Assembly (NCBI GenBank): GCA_001661515.1
Contig: LUVW01000001.1
Span: 1,252,179-1,316,178 of the forward strand
Direction of reading: 5' to 3'
Length of the DNA: 64,000 nt
From: Capniomyces stellatus
Taxonomy: Eukaryota; Kickxellomycota; Harpellomycetes; Harpellales; Legeriomycetaceae
Shown: piece after piece, positions 35,233 through 45,803 of the stretch
Layout: each line of letters starts with the position of its first letter
How positions within the stretch are numbered: position 1 is the stretch's first letter
Notes under the pieces: model-generated
The model's input: the letters and a program-made list of their open reading frames with translations, nothing else
The model's database searches: none
Told to the model about the DNA's origin: nothing
Program-made: the position numbers and the translations under genes

Positions 35233-36537
35233 CCTATCTGCCTGCTTCTCCATTCACAATTATTTTATTATAATTTATTGAAATACACCCATAATTTATT
35301 TGAATATTCTGGTCTTCATGTCGGATGTTCGATTTAACTCAAATTGATTTACATGCTTTGGCGTTAGCTGTGAGGAAATGTAGTGGTGTATGGTTAGTAA
35401 TTGGTTTAATTTTTAGGCCATGCAATTGGAACTGGTCGAGCTCGGCAAACATAAAACACGTAAAAACACCATGTGTTGGTTTTTGAGAAGCTGGAGCTGA
35501 AGCTATGTTGTGCAGACCATTCCTAATACTTGTTCCTCCTTGTACAAAGTAAATAGCTTATTTCGAAATAGGGGTAATTACTATTTCCATCGAGCCTACT
35601 GTTCTACAAAGCAACAGGTTTAAAAACAAAGCAAGAGTTGCGCTTTAAAATTGCCGAGTAAACCAAGGTTGTGCTGCGCGGTTAGAACGCATCGGTTGAG
35701 GTTCATTTAGAAAAACGAGCAACTCATTATAAAAAGCATCAATTTCAAATAAAGAGAAAGGGTAACTTCAATAAATAAATGAAGCCAATAAAAAATGCCG
35801 TCTTACTAGGGTTAGAATCATCTCGAGATGTAAAGCAATTTAAAACATCAGAGTCAAATCAAAAAGGATTAAAAAATCAGACAATTTAATAAACCTCAAT
35901 GATAATTAAATACATTATGTCATTTTAATTGGCCAACATCGTTTATTTGCAACACTAATGAATTTTGTTCAAAATAGTCTAACCTAAGTGGTGTATGATT
36001 TATTGCCGTATTTGGCAAAAAAATAGTTCAACTTTTAAAGGAGGTTCGTAATAAAAACAAAAGCTTTAACTCGATATATTGAATTAGTAATTTGTATTGC
36101 AATCAATCAGTGGCGTTTTTTAAAATGGCAATTTTTCTAACCTGTGTAAACTAATTTTTCTCAAGAAATTTACGCAACGAAACGATAGAATCAGTCTAGC
36201 GAGAATTATCACAAACTAGAGTTTAAAATAATAACAAATTTACTAAACAGGAATTGATTCTCAGTAGTTACACCAAGATTTATAAACAAGAGCTATTCGA
36301 GATTCGTGTAGAAATTACAACCCTGTTGAATTTGAAACACAATGTACAATTATAATAGCCAAATATCATTTAATAGGCAAAAGTGCGAGTAGCTGTGCAA
36401 TAATGCAAAAGTACAATTGAAATCTATCTTTAGCGATGCCGAATTAAAATTTTTTGAGCAAAAGCAAGTATTCAACCTGGATTATTCATTTCAGCTTAGC
36501 AGTGATTAGTTTCTGCTGTAATCACAAGGAGGTTTGC

Positions 36538-36545
36538 TATAAATA
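36538..36545 (+). promoter_or_regulatory. TATA box of the mucin-like gene
   Basis: TATAAATA stands 96 bp before the ATG at 36641, in a spacing that would leave a leader of about 65 bases. Confidence 0.5.
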
Positions 36546-36640
36546 TAAACCACATTTTCTTGAAATAAAAGACAATCCGTTGATCGTTTCTATCTTTCTA
36601 AATACCTAAATCTAGCGAACTGAACGAATAAATTTGAAAA

Positions 36641-38029
36641 ATGAAATATCTAGCAATATCCGCCCTAGCTGCTCTCTATGCTGTAAATGCCAAGGTGTTA
36701 ACTGTTACTGTCGAGCCAGCTATCTGCAAGGTCCCAGTCACGGTTTATGTAACCAAAACAAGTACAAGTCCAGGATACCCAGGAACCACAACAGTTATTA
36801 CCAGCTCATACCCAAGAACCACAACTGCCATTACCAGCTCCTACCAAGGAACCACCACAGATGCTGTTACAACAACCGATGCTGTTACAACAACCGATGC
36901 TGTTACAACATCCGAAACTAGCACCACATCCGAAACTAGCACCACATCCGAAACTAGCACCACATCCGAAACTAGCACCACATCCGAAACTAGCACCACA
37001 TCCGAAACTAGCACCACATCCGAAACTAGCACCACATCCGAAACTAGCACCACATCCGAAACTAGCACCACATCCGAAACTAGCACCACATCCGAAACTA
37101 GCACCACATCCGAAACTAGCACCACATCCGAAACTAGCACCACATCCGAAACTAGCACCACATCCGAAACTAGCACCACATCCGAAACTAGCACCACATC
37201 CGAAACTAGCACCACATCCGAAACTAGCACCACATCCGAAACTAGCACCACATCCGAAACTAGCACCACATCCGAAACTAGCACCACATCCGAAACTAGC
37301 ACCACATCCGAAACTAGCACCACATCCGAAACTAGCACCACATCCGAAACTAGCACCACATCCGAAACTAGCACCACATCCGAAACTAGCACCACATCCG
37401 AAACTAGCACCACATCCGAAACTAGCACCACATCCGAAACTAGCACCACATCCGAAACTAGCACCACATCCGAAACTAGCACCACATCCGAAACTAGCAC
37501 CACATCCGAAACTAGCACCACATCCGAAACTAGCACCACATCCGAAACTAGCACCACATCCGAAACTAGCACCACATCCGAAACTAGCACAACATCCGAA
37601 ACTAGCACAACCACAGCTGCTCCTGTTTGTGATGGAGTGCCAAACCCAGCCGCAGAAGCTGAGTGCATTGCTGCCAACTCAGCAACACCATGGGCTGACG
37701 CTACAACTGGCCAAATCTGTTCGTGCCAAGTTGATGGATGCGTCAAATGCGTCGATGTAGTGTGCCCATCTGAAATTGTTAACCCAGTCAAACAGGCTGA
37801 ATGCATTGCTGCCAACTCTGCAGATATGTGGGTAGCCAACCATCTTGAGTGCAATTGCTTAGCTTCTGGTTGTGTTGAATGTTTACCTTGTGTACGAAGT
37901 GATGTTGAAAATCCAGAAAAAAAACTCGCTTGTGCAATCAGACATAGCGGTATATACTGGGTTGAAGGGAAAGAGATGTGGGAGTGTGGAATGGACGGTT
38001 GCGAGTTCATGTATGGATTGGAGCCATAA
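36641..38029 (+). CDS. Secreted mucin-like protein: SETSTT x39 stalk plus three Cys-rich modules
   Basis: 462 residues, single exon. A signal peptide (MKYLAISALAALYAVNA) is followed by a Thr/Ser/Val-rich lead, three TDAVTT units, then 39 copies of SETSTT (residues 91-324). Dense Ser/Thr predicts heavy O-mannosylation, giving an extended rod. The C-terminal 138 residues contain three related modules. The first two have six cysteines, with pattern C-x(4-5)-NP-x5-C-IAANS-x(2-3)-W-x-C-x-C-x3-GC-x2-C. The third keeps only part of the pattern. No GPI signal or transmembrane segment follows, so it is either released or held by the modules. I know no named domain for the module. The likely role is a wall, spore-coat or adhesive surface protein; that is inference. 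Confidence 0.85.
   Translation: MKYLAISALAALYAVNAKVLTVTVEPAICKVPVTVYVTKTSTSPGYPGTTTVITSSYPRTTTAITSSYQGTTTDAVTTTDAVTTTDAVTTSETSTTSETSTTSETSTTSETSTTSETSTTSETSTTSETSTTSETSTTSETSTTSETSTTSETSTTSETSTTSETSTTSETSTTSETSTTSETSTTSETSTTSETSTTSETSTTSETSTTSETSTTSETSTTSETSTTSETSTTSETSTTSETSTTSETSTTSETSTTSETSTTSETSTTSETSTTSETSTTSETSTTSETSTTSETSTTSETSTTSETSTTSETSTTSETSTTTAAPVCDGVPNPAAEAECIAANSATPWADATTGQICSCQVDGCVKCVDVVCPSEIVNPVKQAECIAANSADMWVANHLECNCLASGCVECLPCVRSDVENPEKKLACAIRHSGIYWVEGKEMWECGMDGCEFMYGLEP
36911..37612 (+). repeat. 39 tandem copies of an 18-bp unit
   Basis: The unit tccgaaactagcaccaca encodes SETSTT. It is identical in virtually every copy; only the last two show a C-to-A change in the final codons. 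Eighteen being a multiple of three, five of the six frames stay open, which creates spurious frames on both strands. Such identity implies recent expansion or strong homogenisation. The copy number in the assembly may be wrong. Confidence 0.97.
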
Positions 38030-38550
38030 ATATTGTTTACTTTTTATTGTTTAGCTTATTTGTTTGACTGCTTAAAAAAAACCAATGTAAAAGCAAATAT
38101 ATTACTTCAAAATTGAGTTGAAAATGGTATTGTCAATTTGTGATTTTTGATATTTGCGGATTATCGAACATTGGTGTAATTACCAATAGTAAGTACTAGG
38201 ATAATATTGGGTTCAGTTGGCATTGAATCGGAGTATAAAGTGTAAACGTGAATAAAAGGATAGATGAAAAATAAATAAAATAATTTGAATAAGGATAATT
38301 CAGGTTTTATGGTATTTGATTCGTTTAAATTGGGCTGAATTATGGCAGGGTATGCACGTTAAGTTGTAGTGTTGAAAGGGATGCTCACTCTTTACTAAGC
38401 TAGTAGTTTTTTTACAGCAGCCAACTAAGAGCACCAAAGTAAATTACAATCTTTAAACAAGCATTAGGCCCAAGAGTCATATAATAACAAAATATATAAA
38501 GTTAAATATGTATAGCAATAGTGAAATAAATAAGAAAGAAGAAAGGGAAA

Positions 38551-39163
38551 GTAAGCGTATGGGCAGACTACTTAGGCGACCTAGCCAAAGACACGTCGGG
38601 TAACAGCCGAAACGCCACAAAGTGGAGAAAATACATAAAAAAAAGACAAAATAGGCACAACCATTTACGAAGAGTGCAACGAAACAGTCAAATGGGAGGA
38701 CATTACGGAAGCACTGAAATTCTCACCCAAAAACAAAGCACCAGGAAACGACGGTATCCCAAGCGAGATCTACAAACTCATGAGCACCGAAGAAACACCC
38801 ACAAACCACTTTGCAAAAGTGATTTTCAAAATAATAACACGGATTTAGAATGACGGAAAAGTACCAGAAATCCTAAACGCCAGCGTAGTGGTCCCAGTCC
38901 CAAAAAAGGGGAACCTGAAAGACCCAAACAACTACAGAGAATAGCCATAATAGCGCTTCTATTAAAAATATTTGCCAAACTAGTAGCAATTAGACTCGGC
39001 AGGATAGACACTAAATACAACATGCTAGCCAAAGAACAAGCAGGGTTTGGAGCAGAAAAAGAATGCGTAGCGCAAGTCACCACACTATACGAACTAGTAA
39101 AGAGAAGAAAACTCAAAGGAAAACCAACATGGATAGGATTTATTGACTTTGCAAAGGCATAAA
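38551..39163 (+). pseudogene. LINE (non-LTR) reverse-transcriptase fragment, inactivated
   Basis: Conceptual translation in shifting frames shows reverse-transcriptase blocks in order: KNKAPGNDGIPSEIYKL, then ASVVVPVPKKGNLKDPNNYR, then LLLKIFAKLVAIRLGRI, then KEQAGFGAEKECVAQVTTLY, then GFIDFAKA. At least three breaks are visible: a stop at about 38847, a frame change near 38940, and another near 39160. The catalytic YxDD region and all later parts are missing; the sequence passes directly into the repeat tail. The upstream endonuclease is also absent. It cannot be active. Confidence 0.85.
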
Positions 39164-39530
39164 CAGAGTTCACCGGACTTTGATCTTACGCCCAACCCAG
39201 CTCGTAATAAGCTGGTAGATGAGCTTCTCGGGGGGAGAACTAAAGATCAAGGCATCTTCTATCTAAAAGAAAGAGTATGACCGCTCAGGCTCGATGACGC
39301 TTGCAACAGCATCATTCTTGACTTTAATCCGCGCAGCCCGGTTACTAAGACTCGATTGGATTAGTACATCACCAGCCCCACTGAACCAACGCTACCAAGG
39401 TACGGTGTCCCTAGAGAGACAACATGGAGTAGGATAGTTGTTGAAATAGTCACTTTTTTTAGAGCGTCCCACTAGCTTTGTAATATTCCATAGTATCGTA
39501 TTATTGAACTATAATAATAATATATATATA
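39164..39530 (+). mobile_element. Repeat copy 2, joined to the LINE fragment
   Basis: The same ~370 bp element as 34861-35232. It ends in an ATA run that passes into a TA microsatellite. Its left end coincides with the point where the reverse-transcriptase reading frame ceases. Confidence 0.8.
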
Positions 39531-41155
39531 TGGATTGGATGCATTATAGCGTTTGAAAGTATACTATTTTCACAATATAACAATACACGTTGTACAAATA
39601 CAAAAAGCCCTTGGAAGAACCGAGTAAGGTTGGTTGTCACTTGTATTTAATAATTTTCGATGTAATACTTGGTGCTTATTGTTGTTTTAATCACAGCGAC
39701 CAAGTAAGCACTGTTGAGGTTTTTTGCTTTGTAAACTTTTAGAGATAAGATCATCTGTTTTAGTATTGTGGATGAAACCCGTGTTGAGTTCCGAGGGTCA
39801 GTTTGCTTTTTTATTTTCTTTTTTCGCCAATTTCTTTTTCAAAGAAAATCGGCATTTCTCCAGCTTTTTTTTTCCCACTGACTAAATTTAAAAGCAAGTT
39901 GCAAATTCAAAAAGCCGAGTCAAGTTTCAATAAAAAGGAATCGAGCCAAAAAGTTGAATGAAAAAAAAAAAAAAAAGCTGATCAGAAGAGCCAATCCAAA
40001 TGCTTAAATCCCTCAAATTAATGCTTCAATGGTTGAAAAAAAAAAACTATGCTAATTATGAATTTTAGGGAAAGTGATTGAGCTGAAAGAAGTGCAAATA
40101 AAAATGAATGGTGTAGCTAGCTGGAGCTATGATTACGACTTGAATTTGATTTAAAATCGTTGGGATGATATTATTTAATGTAACCAATTTTGACATTTCA
40201 ACGAGTGGTTCGTTCACCGATAGACGTTTACTTTTTTTTATCGGTGATGAAATATGTTCCTTTACAAAACATCGCCAGTTAATTATAAAGTGGGTTACAA
40301 ATTCAATGCCATTGACTAAAAACAGTCTTTGTATTGGCTATTTATCTGCTAGAAGATCAACATTCAAATGATTAAAAGTACAAAATGACCTTACTCAAAG
40401 GTTATATTCCACTATGTTTTTTTTTCTCCCAATGACACAAGGTGTAGGCTTGAAAATAACGATGGAATATAGATTCGCCCAAAAGCCAAGGGCGAGTTAA
40501 AATATAGGAGATATATAAAAAAAATAGTGCGTGTTGGGCAGGTATTAAACAAAAGGCTATGTGGTTAATGGAGGCGAAAAAACTAATCAAGGATGAAACT
40601 ATTTAAAAATATATATATATACAATGACGGTAAATGCTGAGCGATTTAGTCAGGCGTAAAGTAAGAAATAGGCGAGAATTGGTGATATAAATTTAGAATT
40701 TTTTTTGAAATAATAATTATCCAACACGGTTAGTTTTCAAGTTGGTAACTTTCGAGTTTAGAATTTATTGCACAGCTATTCAAAGATGGCCTGTAAAAAG
40801 GCCAAAGTTTTGTTTTTAAGCAGGCAGGCAGTTACATTGGAAGTTTTGCACTGCGAAACTTCAATACCAGCTCTAAAAGAACTGACAACCCATTTAAAAA
40901 CACTTGGTAAATGTCAGAGTTAAATATTAGTCTATAAAAAACGTAAAGTTGTCAAGCAAAGATAAAGACCAGAAATAGGCGGGCTTTTGTAAAATAATAA
41001 ACTGTAGCTAGCAGTAAATACCAATCGTAATATACATCATTTGTAAAAGCAAACATAGCAAAGTGTAGAGTATGGTGCTAGAAAGAAAGAAAATGGTTAA
41101 AAGAGGAAAAAAGATAATTAAAAGAGGAACGAAAAGGATGTAGGGTTTTTATCCA

Positions 41156-41163
41156 CTATATAA
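41156..41163 (+). promoter_or_regulatory. TATA box of the tyrosinase gene
   Basis: TATATAAA lies 223 bp before the ATG. This would give a leader of about 190 bases; a closer start site is possible. Confidence 0.4.
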
Positions 41164-41385
41164 AGCATGAGTATAATGACAATTCAGAAAGAGAAACTAA
41201 AAGTCAAGAAAATACAATCATTTCTTTTCTCAACTGTCTTTAAGTCTACCTTTAGCCTAAACAAAAAGCACAAACTAGAAGTTTTTTTTTGTAGAAAAAG
41301 TAGATATTTGTTTACTGAATATAAATAGATAAGCAAAACTAACAAGTAAACCAACAGGATAAAACAGGAAACCGGTTAATAGACA

Positions 41386-42780
41386 ATGAAGGTATCATTT
41401 ATCACTACAGCATTAGTGGCAGTAATCGCAGCTGTGGAGGGGCAGCGATGCTCAAGCGTTATTACCAGAAGGGAGATCAGGAGCATATCGGCAGACGAGT
41501 GGTCGTACATGTCGTATGCAATGTCAAGAATGAACAGAAATGGGTGGTTTAGATGGCTCGCAAAAACACACTCGCGAGAGAGCGGCGGTATCCATGGAGT
41601 ACCAATGTTTTTGCCATGGCACAGACAGTTCACCAGGCACTTTGAAACAATTGCGCGTCAGTTCTATCCAAACTTCGCGGTTCCATACTGGGATGCAGCA
41701 GCAGACTTTGCGTACCCAACAGGAAGCGCGGTTTTGTCGTATAGATACATGGGAGGTAATGGGGACAGCAACAATTGGGACTGTGTGAATAACGGGCTTC
41801 ATGCGGGGTGGAGGTTGCAGTACCCAGAGGATGGAGGATGCCTCAAGAGAAGGTTTGCAGGAGGCGGGAGGATTCCATCGTGGACAAGTCCTGAAGAGAT
41901 GACATATATTTTGCAAACCAGCGGTGACTATGAGTCATTTAGATATCTACTCGAGGGAACTCTACACGCACATGTACACAACAGCATAGGAGGATACATG
42001 TCATCAATGGACTCACCAACAGACTTTTTGTTCTTCCTTCACCACTCAAACATGGATAGACTTTGGTGGAAATGGCAAAACTTGGCAAGAGATGGAATGT
42101 CGGCTTATGGCGGAGCTTTGTGGGAACGGTTGCCAAACTACGGTATCACGGTGGAGAGCGTGATGAGACTGGGATACAACGGATTGTGCTACGAGTATGA
42201 TGACGCAAGAGCATTTAAGAAGAGACAGGACTCGAGCGCAGGAGCAATTGGAGAGGTAGTCAAGGTTCCAGCAATGAACTTGGCCACAGCATTGCCAGCA
42301 AGCGTACTGAAGAAGTTCTTCCCAATGCTGCTCGACGAAAACACATCAAAAATGTCGGTTGATTTGCCAGACAAAGTGACGAGCAAATCGCTCGAGTTTG
42401 CCAAGAACTACAACAGCGGAAAGTTGTACAGCGCCGTAGCACCAGTCTCAGCATCAACCAACACAACAGAATCAGCTCAGAAACCAATCCAATTGGTGGC
42501 TGAGGTAAGCTCTGAAGCACTAAAGAAACCTGTAGAGGCTGGCTCAATTGCAGACTCGATAGTATTGACCGCAAACGCACATGACTTGTCCACCAACGGA
42601 GCCAGTGGAAACTCAACTGTAGATACCAGTGCATTCAAGATGCCATACCCATCAAGAATTCCACAAGATTGGCTTGTAATGAACAAGATTGACCTCGGAA
42701 TATATGAGAAGAACTACCAGCGTTCCCTAGAGTTGATAGATGCTCTTAATGCCGCAGGATATGTATCACCATACCTCTAA
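41386..42780 (+). CDS. Secreted tyrosinase (type-3 copper oxidase)
   Basis: Oxidises phenols to quinones for melanin or cross-linking. Single exon, 464 residues. The signal peptide MKVSFITTALVAVIAAVEG predicts secretion. Copper A ligands are probably His62, His70 and His79 (IHGVPMFLPWHRQF). Copper B ligands are probably His194 and His198 (LHAHVHN) and His220 (FLFFLHHSNMDRLW). The tyrosinase core ends near residue 290. A Ser/Ala/Thr-rich tail of about 150 residues follows, ending in a compact IPQDWLVMNKIDLGIYEKNY block. Its role is unknown; it may act as a lid domain or be cleaved to activate the enzyme, as in other fungal tyrosinases (inference). A KKRQ site at about residues 283-286 could be a processing point. 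Confidence 0.93.
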   Translation: MKVSFITTALVAVIAAVEGQRCSSVITRREIRSISADEWSYMSYAMSRMNRNGWFRWLAKTHSRESGGIHGVPMFLPWHRQFTRHFETIARQFYPNFAVPYWDAAADFAYPTGSAVLSYRYMGGNGDSNNWDCVNNGLHAGWRLQYPEDGGCLKRRFAGGGRIPSWTSPEEMTYILQTSGDYESFRYLLEGTLHAHVHNSIGGYMSSMDSPTDFLFFLHHSNMDRLWWKWQNLARDGMSAYGGALWERLPNYGITVESVMRLGYNGLCYEYDDARAFKKRQDSSAGAIGEVVKVPAMNLATALPASVLKKFFPMLLDENTSKMSVDLPDKVTSKSLEFAKNYNSGKLYSAVAPVSASTNTTESAQKPIQLVAEVSSEALKKPVEAGSIADSIVLTANAHDLSTNGASGNSTVDTSAFKMPYPSRIPQDWLVMNKIDLGIYEKNYQRSLELIDALNAAGYVSPYL

Positions 42781-43352
42781 TCACTTTTACCTTGTAACAA
42801 TGTTTGTGGTTTGTTTGTTTTTCTAGTGATTTTATTGACTATTGTCAAATTGTTGTTAACTCCATTTACATTGTTAAATAAACAACCTTATTCAAACAAC
42901 AGCTAAAAACAAATTCATGGAAGCAGTTAACCAAGTGCATGAATCTCAAAAGCTATATTCCAAAATAATCGAAATACTAAAAGTAGAAAAAAAATACTCG
43001 AAGCGATGATAGAAAAAAATAAAATAAAATAACCGAGCCATGGCTAGACTTTTGAGCTGTTTAATAAATAAAAATTAAGGAAGATGTTCAAGCTCGTTTT
43101 ACTTTGGACTCTGTTAATCAACTATTGTACAACCGATTATGTTGCCAACAAACCTAATAAATAAATAAGTAAATAAATAAATTAAATAATATACAAATAA
43201 AGTAAAAAAGTGTCTAACCATCAACACATCATGCAAATAAAAATTAAAGGTAGTTTTGTCTACCTAGTGAAATGCTTTAAAATATAATCACCTTTTTTAC
43301 TTTAAAGCAAAGACCACCTTTTCGATCCTGAAAAGGTGTATTTACAATAAAG

Positions 43353-43597
43353 TCACAGCGTTGTGAAACTCCAGTCAATCAGATGTGGTGTTGACTTTAG
43401 AGCGTATTTGGTGTGTGTCAGAACCCACCCAGCTAGTGCATAGCTTGATATAAACGGTGCTAATGCTGCTAATACTGCTAATATAACGGGTTTATGGCCC
43501 GATGTTCCTTTCTCCTGTTTTATTTCACGCCCATGTCTGTATTGATTTGGTGCATGTTTCATATGATTTGTGTTTGATAGCAATCGAAGGATACTTG
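43353..43597 (-). CDS. Candidate last exon of a small membrane protein (unrecognised)
   Basis: A plausible acceptor (cttattctag) opens a frame of 80 residues to a stop. It contains one hydrophobic helix (PVILAVLAALAPFISSYALA) flanked by basic residues and an ordinary amino-acid mix, unlike the low-complexity frames around it. No upstream exon with an ATG was found. I do not recognise the family. It could be chance. Confidence 0.25.
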
Positions 43598-44595
43598 CTA
43601 GAATAAGTCAGTAACATCTGGTTGTATCTGACAACATGTAATGCCCAACAGTAGACTTTCTTGATTGCTCGCAATTGAATTCCCAGAAAAACAGCTTTTT
43701 TTTTCTTTAGAAGTTATTTAGTGATACCAAGCTGAGTTTAGTTTCATTGACAAACATTAAAAACAAGAGCAAGAAGAAGAAAAGAAAAAAAGAATCGAAT
43801 GACCCAATTTATTATCACATTATTAGGCGAGAATTAGACTTTGATAAAATGGCTCTAAATCCAATGTTGGGGCGACAACCCCAAAATAAATAATTAATTA
43901 ATCAATCTCCCCTCCCCCACTTGTATAACAAACAGTAAGAAGCTAAATTGAAAACCAAGTTTTAAACAAAAGCTTGAGCAAAGCAAACATCTAAGTCGAC
44001 ACTATTTATTTTACTAAAGCAAAAAATAGAATAAACTTCCCCCTTTATCAAGCCAACTCAGGGGTATTGCTCTCTTAACGCCGCACATCATTTTAACCGA
44101 ATTGTTGCGGTGTTGATATTGGCGAAATTCTAATTCTGTCATACGTTGGTTAGTCAGTAATCAATCTACTATTTGTAATTAAAGGTGTTTGGTATAGTAT
44201 CTTGTAGCGAGGCACCCATTCACTTTATGATGTTGACTCGAATAAGACAGCTGATGTATACACGCATTACTGTGAATGTAAATCTTTGTGGGATTCGTTG
44301 AATATGAGTGAATAGCAGCAGGGGATACGATAGAATGTAATGGAACTATCGGAATTTTAAATCGAGAGGCAGATGTGTGATGAGGGGGGGGGTTCCTTAC
44401 TATTCACTTGCAGAGCTTTTACAGATGTTGTATTGTTTGCTATTGATGATCACTGGCCATTATTGTATATTGTTGTGTTTTTATTTTAATGATAAAAAAA
44501 AAGTAACTTATACTATAGTAACATTCTTAACTTTTCACTTTTATTATCGTTCATATTAATAAATTTCAATAAAAAAAATAAAAAGTTGACTACCA

Positions 44596-44836
44596 TTAAT
44601 TTTGAATGTGCTTGGGAAATGAATAGAGTACCCATTGTTTGAAAGTAGTCAACTTGGTAGGCTTTTGCTGCGCAATAATGTAGTGGAACTTTGTAAATTG
44701 TGTAACGTCAAAATTATAACTGAATTCAAAATGTACATTTCCTTGGTCCAGCTTATCCGTACGTACTTGATGTTTTACTTGACCGAGCCAGTTTTTTTTC
44801 CCTTCAAATAAACCAGGTTGTTCTAAATTGAATTTT
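44596..44836 (-). CDS. Candidate last exon of an unrecognised gene
   Basis: A strong acceptor (tgttttttttcag) precedes 80 codons of mixed composition ending VLYSFPKHIQN and a stop. Upstream partner exons are unclear. No family recognised. Weak evidence. Confidence 0.22.
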
Positions 44837-45803
44837 CTGAAAAAAACAATATAAAAAAAAGAGGAAAGGTTGAAAAGTAAAGTGAAAATCGAACAGATTG
44901 TCTCCTCCAGCTTGATATTATAGGCTACACAGCCAAACACAAAAGTGTGTATCCAATGGCCAGGCAGTAAACTAACCAAGATAAACCATCAAGTAAGGCC
45001 AACTGCTGTAAGAGTTACAAAGTAAAAGATGCTGTTTCGAAAAATATCAAATATTTAAATATGCCGTTTGTTTATTGGCCTGAGCTTTGCAACTCTTGAA
45101 ATTTGCTTTAATTGATTTCAAAGTGAGCATATTTCATTCAGCCAATTATGTAATTCGGGGTTTTCCCAATTAAAGGCTGAAAAGCAGCGATTTACTTGGA
45201 GACAATGACTTAAAAATAGTGCACAAAAATGAAATCAATCAAACTAGAGTTGGAAGATTAACGGAATAAACATTGGAAAAAAGTATAAACGGGGGGTTAT
45301 AAATAAACTTTAAAAAAAAATGGCAGAACAAGCAAAGTAAACGTAAACGGTTTTATTGTTTATAACCCTCATTTGGCAAAAACTATCAAGTGATAAATTC
45401 GTTAATAGAAATATTAGGTAGGGATTTTAAAGCAAAGCTTGTTCAATTTCGTTTCAAAAGCAAAAAAGGCTAGGAAGTGTATAAATAGAAATAGTAACTT
45501 TGAAAAAAAAAGCCAAGGGTTTTGGATTTTGAAATTTTACTAGTAGAAACAGAGTATAAAAGCAAGACAAAAAGATAAAAATAAGCTTTTTTTATTTTAA
45601 GGTCTACACTATACAGTTTTAAAAAACGCAAATAAGCAAGCCATTATTTCAATATATAATCGAGTCTAAATATTAAACTAAACAATAAGTCAAATAAAAA
45701 AAACTAAAGAACAAGTCAAATAAAAAAATCATTTTTTTCCCACTAGTAATAACAGCAGCAACAGCAAATAAGAAGAAAAAACAAACAACCAAAGCTAGCA
45801 ACA

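Larger units (their letters stand above)
33974..36640. other. Gene-poor 2.7 kb with repeat copy 1
   Basis: SLX4 5' flank, then AT-rich DNA containing the first ~370 bp repeat copy, then the promoter of the mucin-like gene. Apart from the repeat and the TATA box I see no gene. Confidence 0.5.
38030..41385. other. Gene-poor 3.4 kb with LINE remnants
   Basis: Between the mucin and tyrosinase genes. Holds the broken reverse transcriptase and repeat copy 2 (38551-39530). The rest is AT-rich with A and T runs and no supported gene, except the tyrosinase TATA element at the right end. Confidence 0.5.
42781..45803. other. Gene-poor 3 kb with two candidate minus-strand exons
   Basis: Between tyrosinase and the Nbr1-like gene. 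Mostly AT-rich. Two possible small exons on the minus strand are listed separately. No tRNA or repeat was recognised. Confidence 0.4.

Noticed and set aside
35650..35720. Possible tRNA near the ggttagaacgc stretch
   Set aside because: No cloverleaf pairing and no proper B box (GGTTCRANNCC) could be fitted.
36911..37612. CRISPR-like array
   Set aside because: Direct tandem units with no spacers, inside a coding frame of a eukaryotic gene.
36841..38010. 389-codon minus-strand frame and 299-codon second plus-strand frame over the mucin gene
   Set aside because: Both arise because the 18-bp unit has no stop in most frames. The signal peptide and cysteine modules belong only to the chosen frame.
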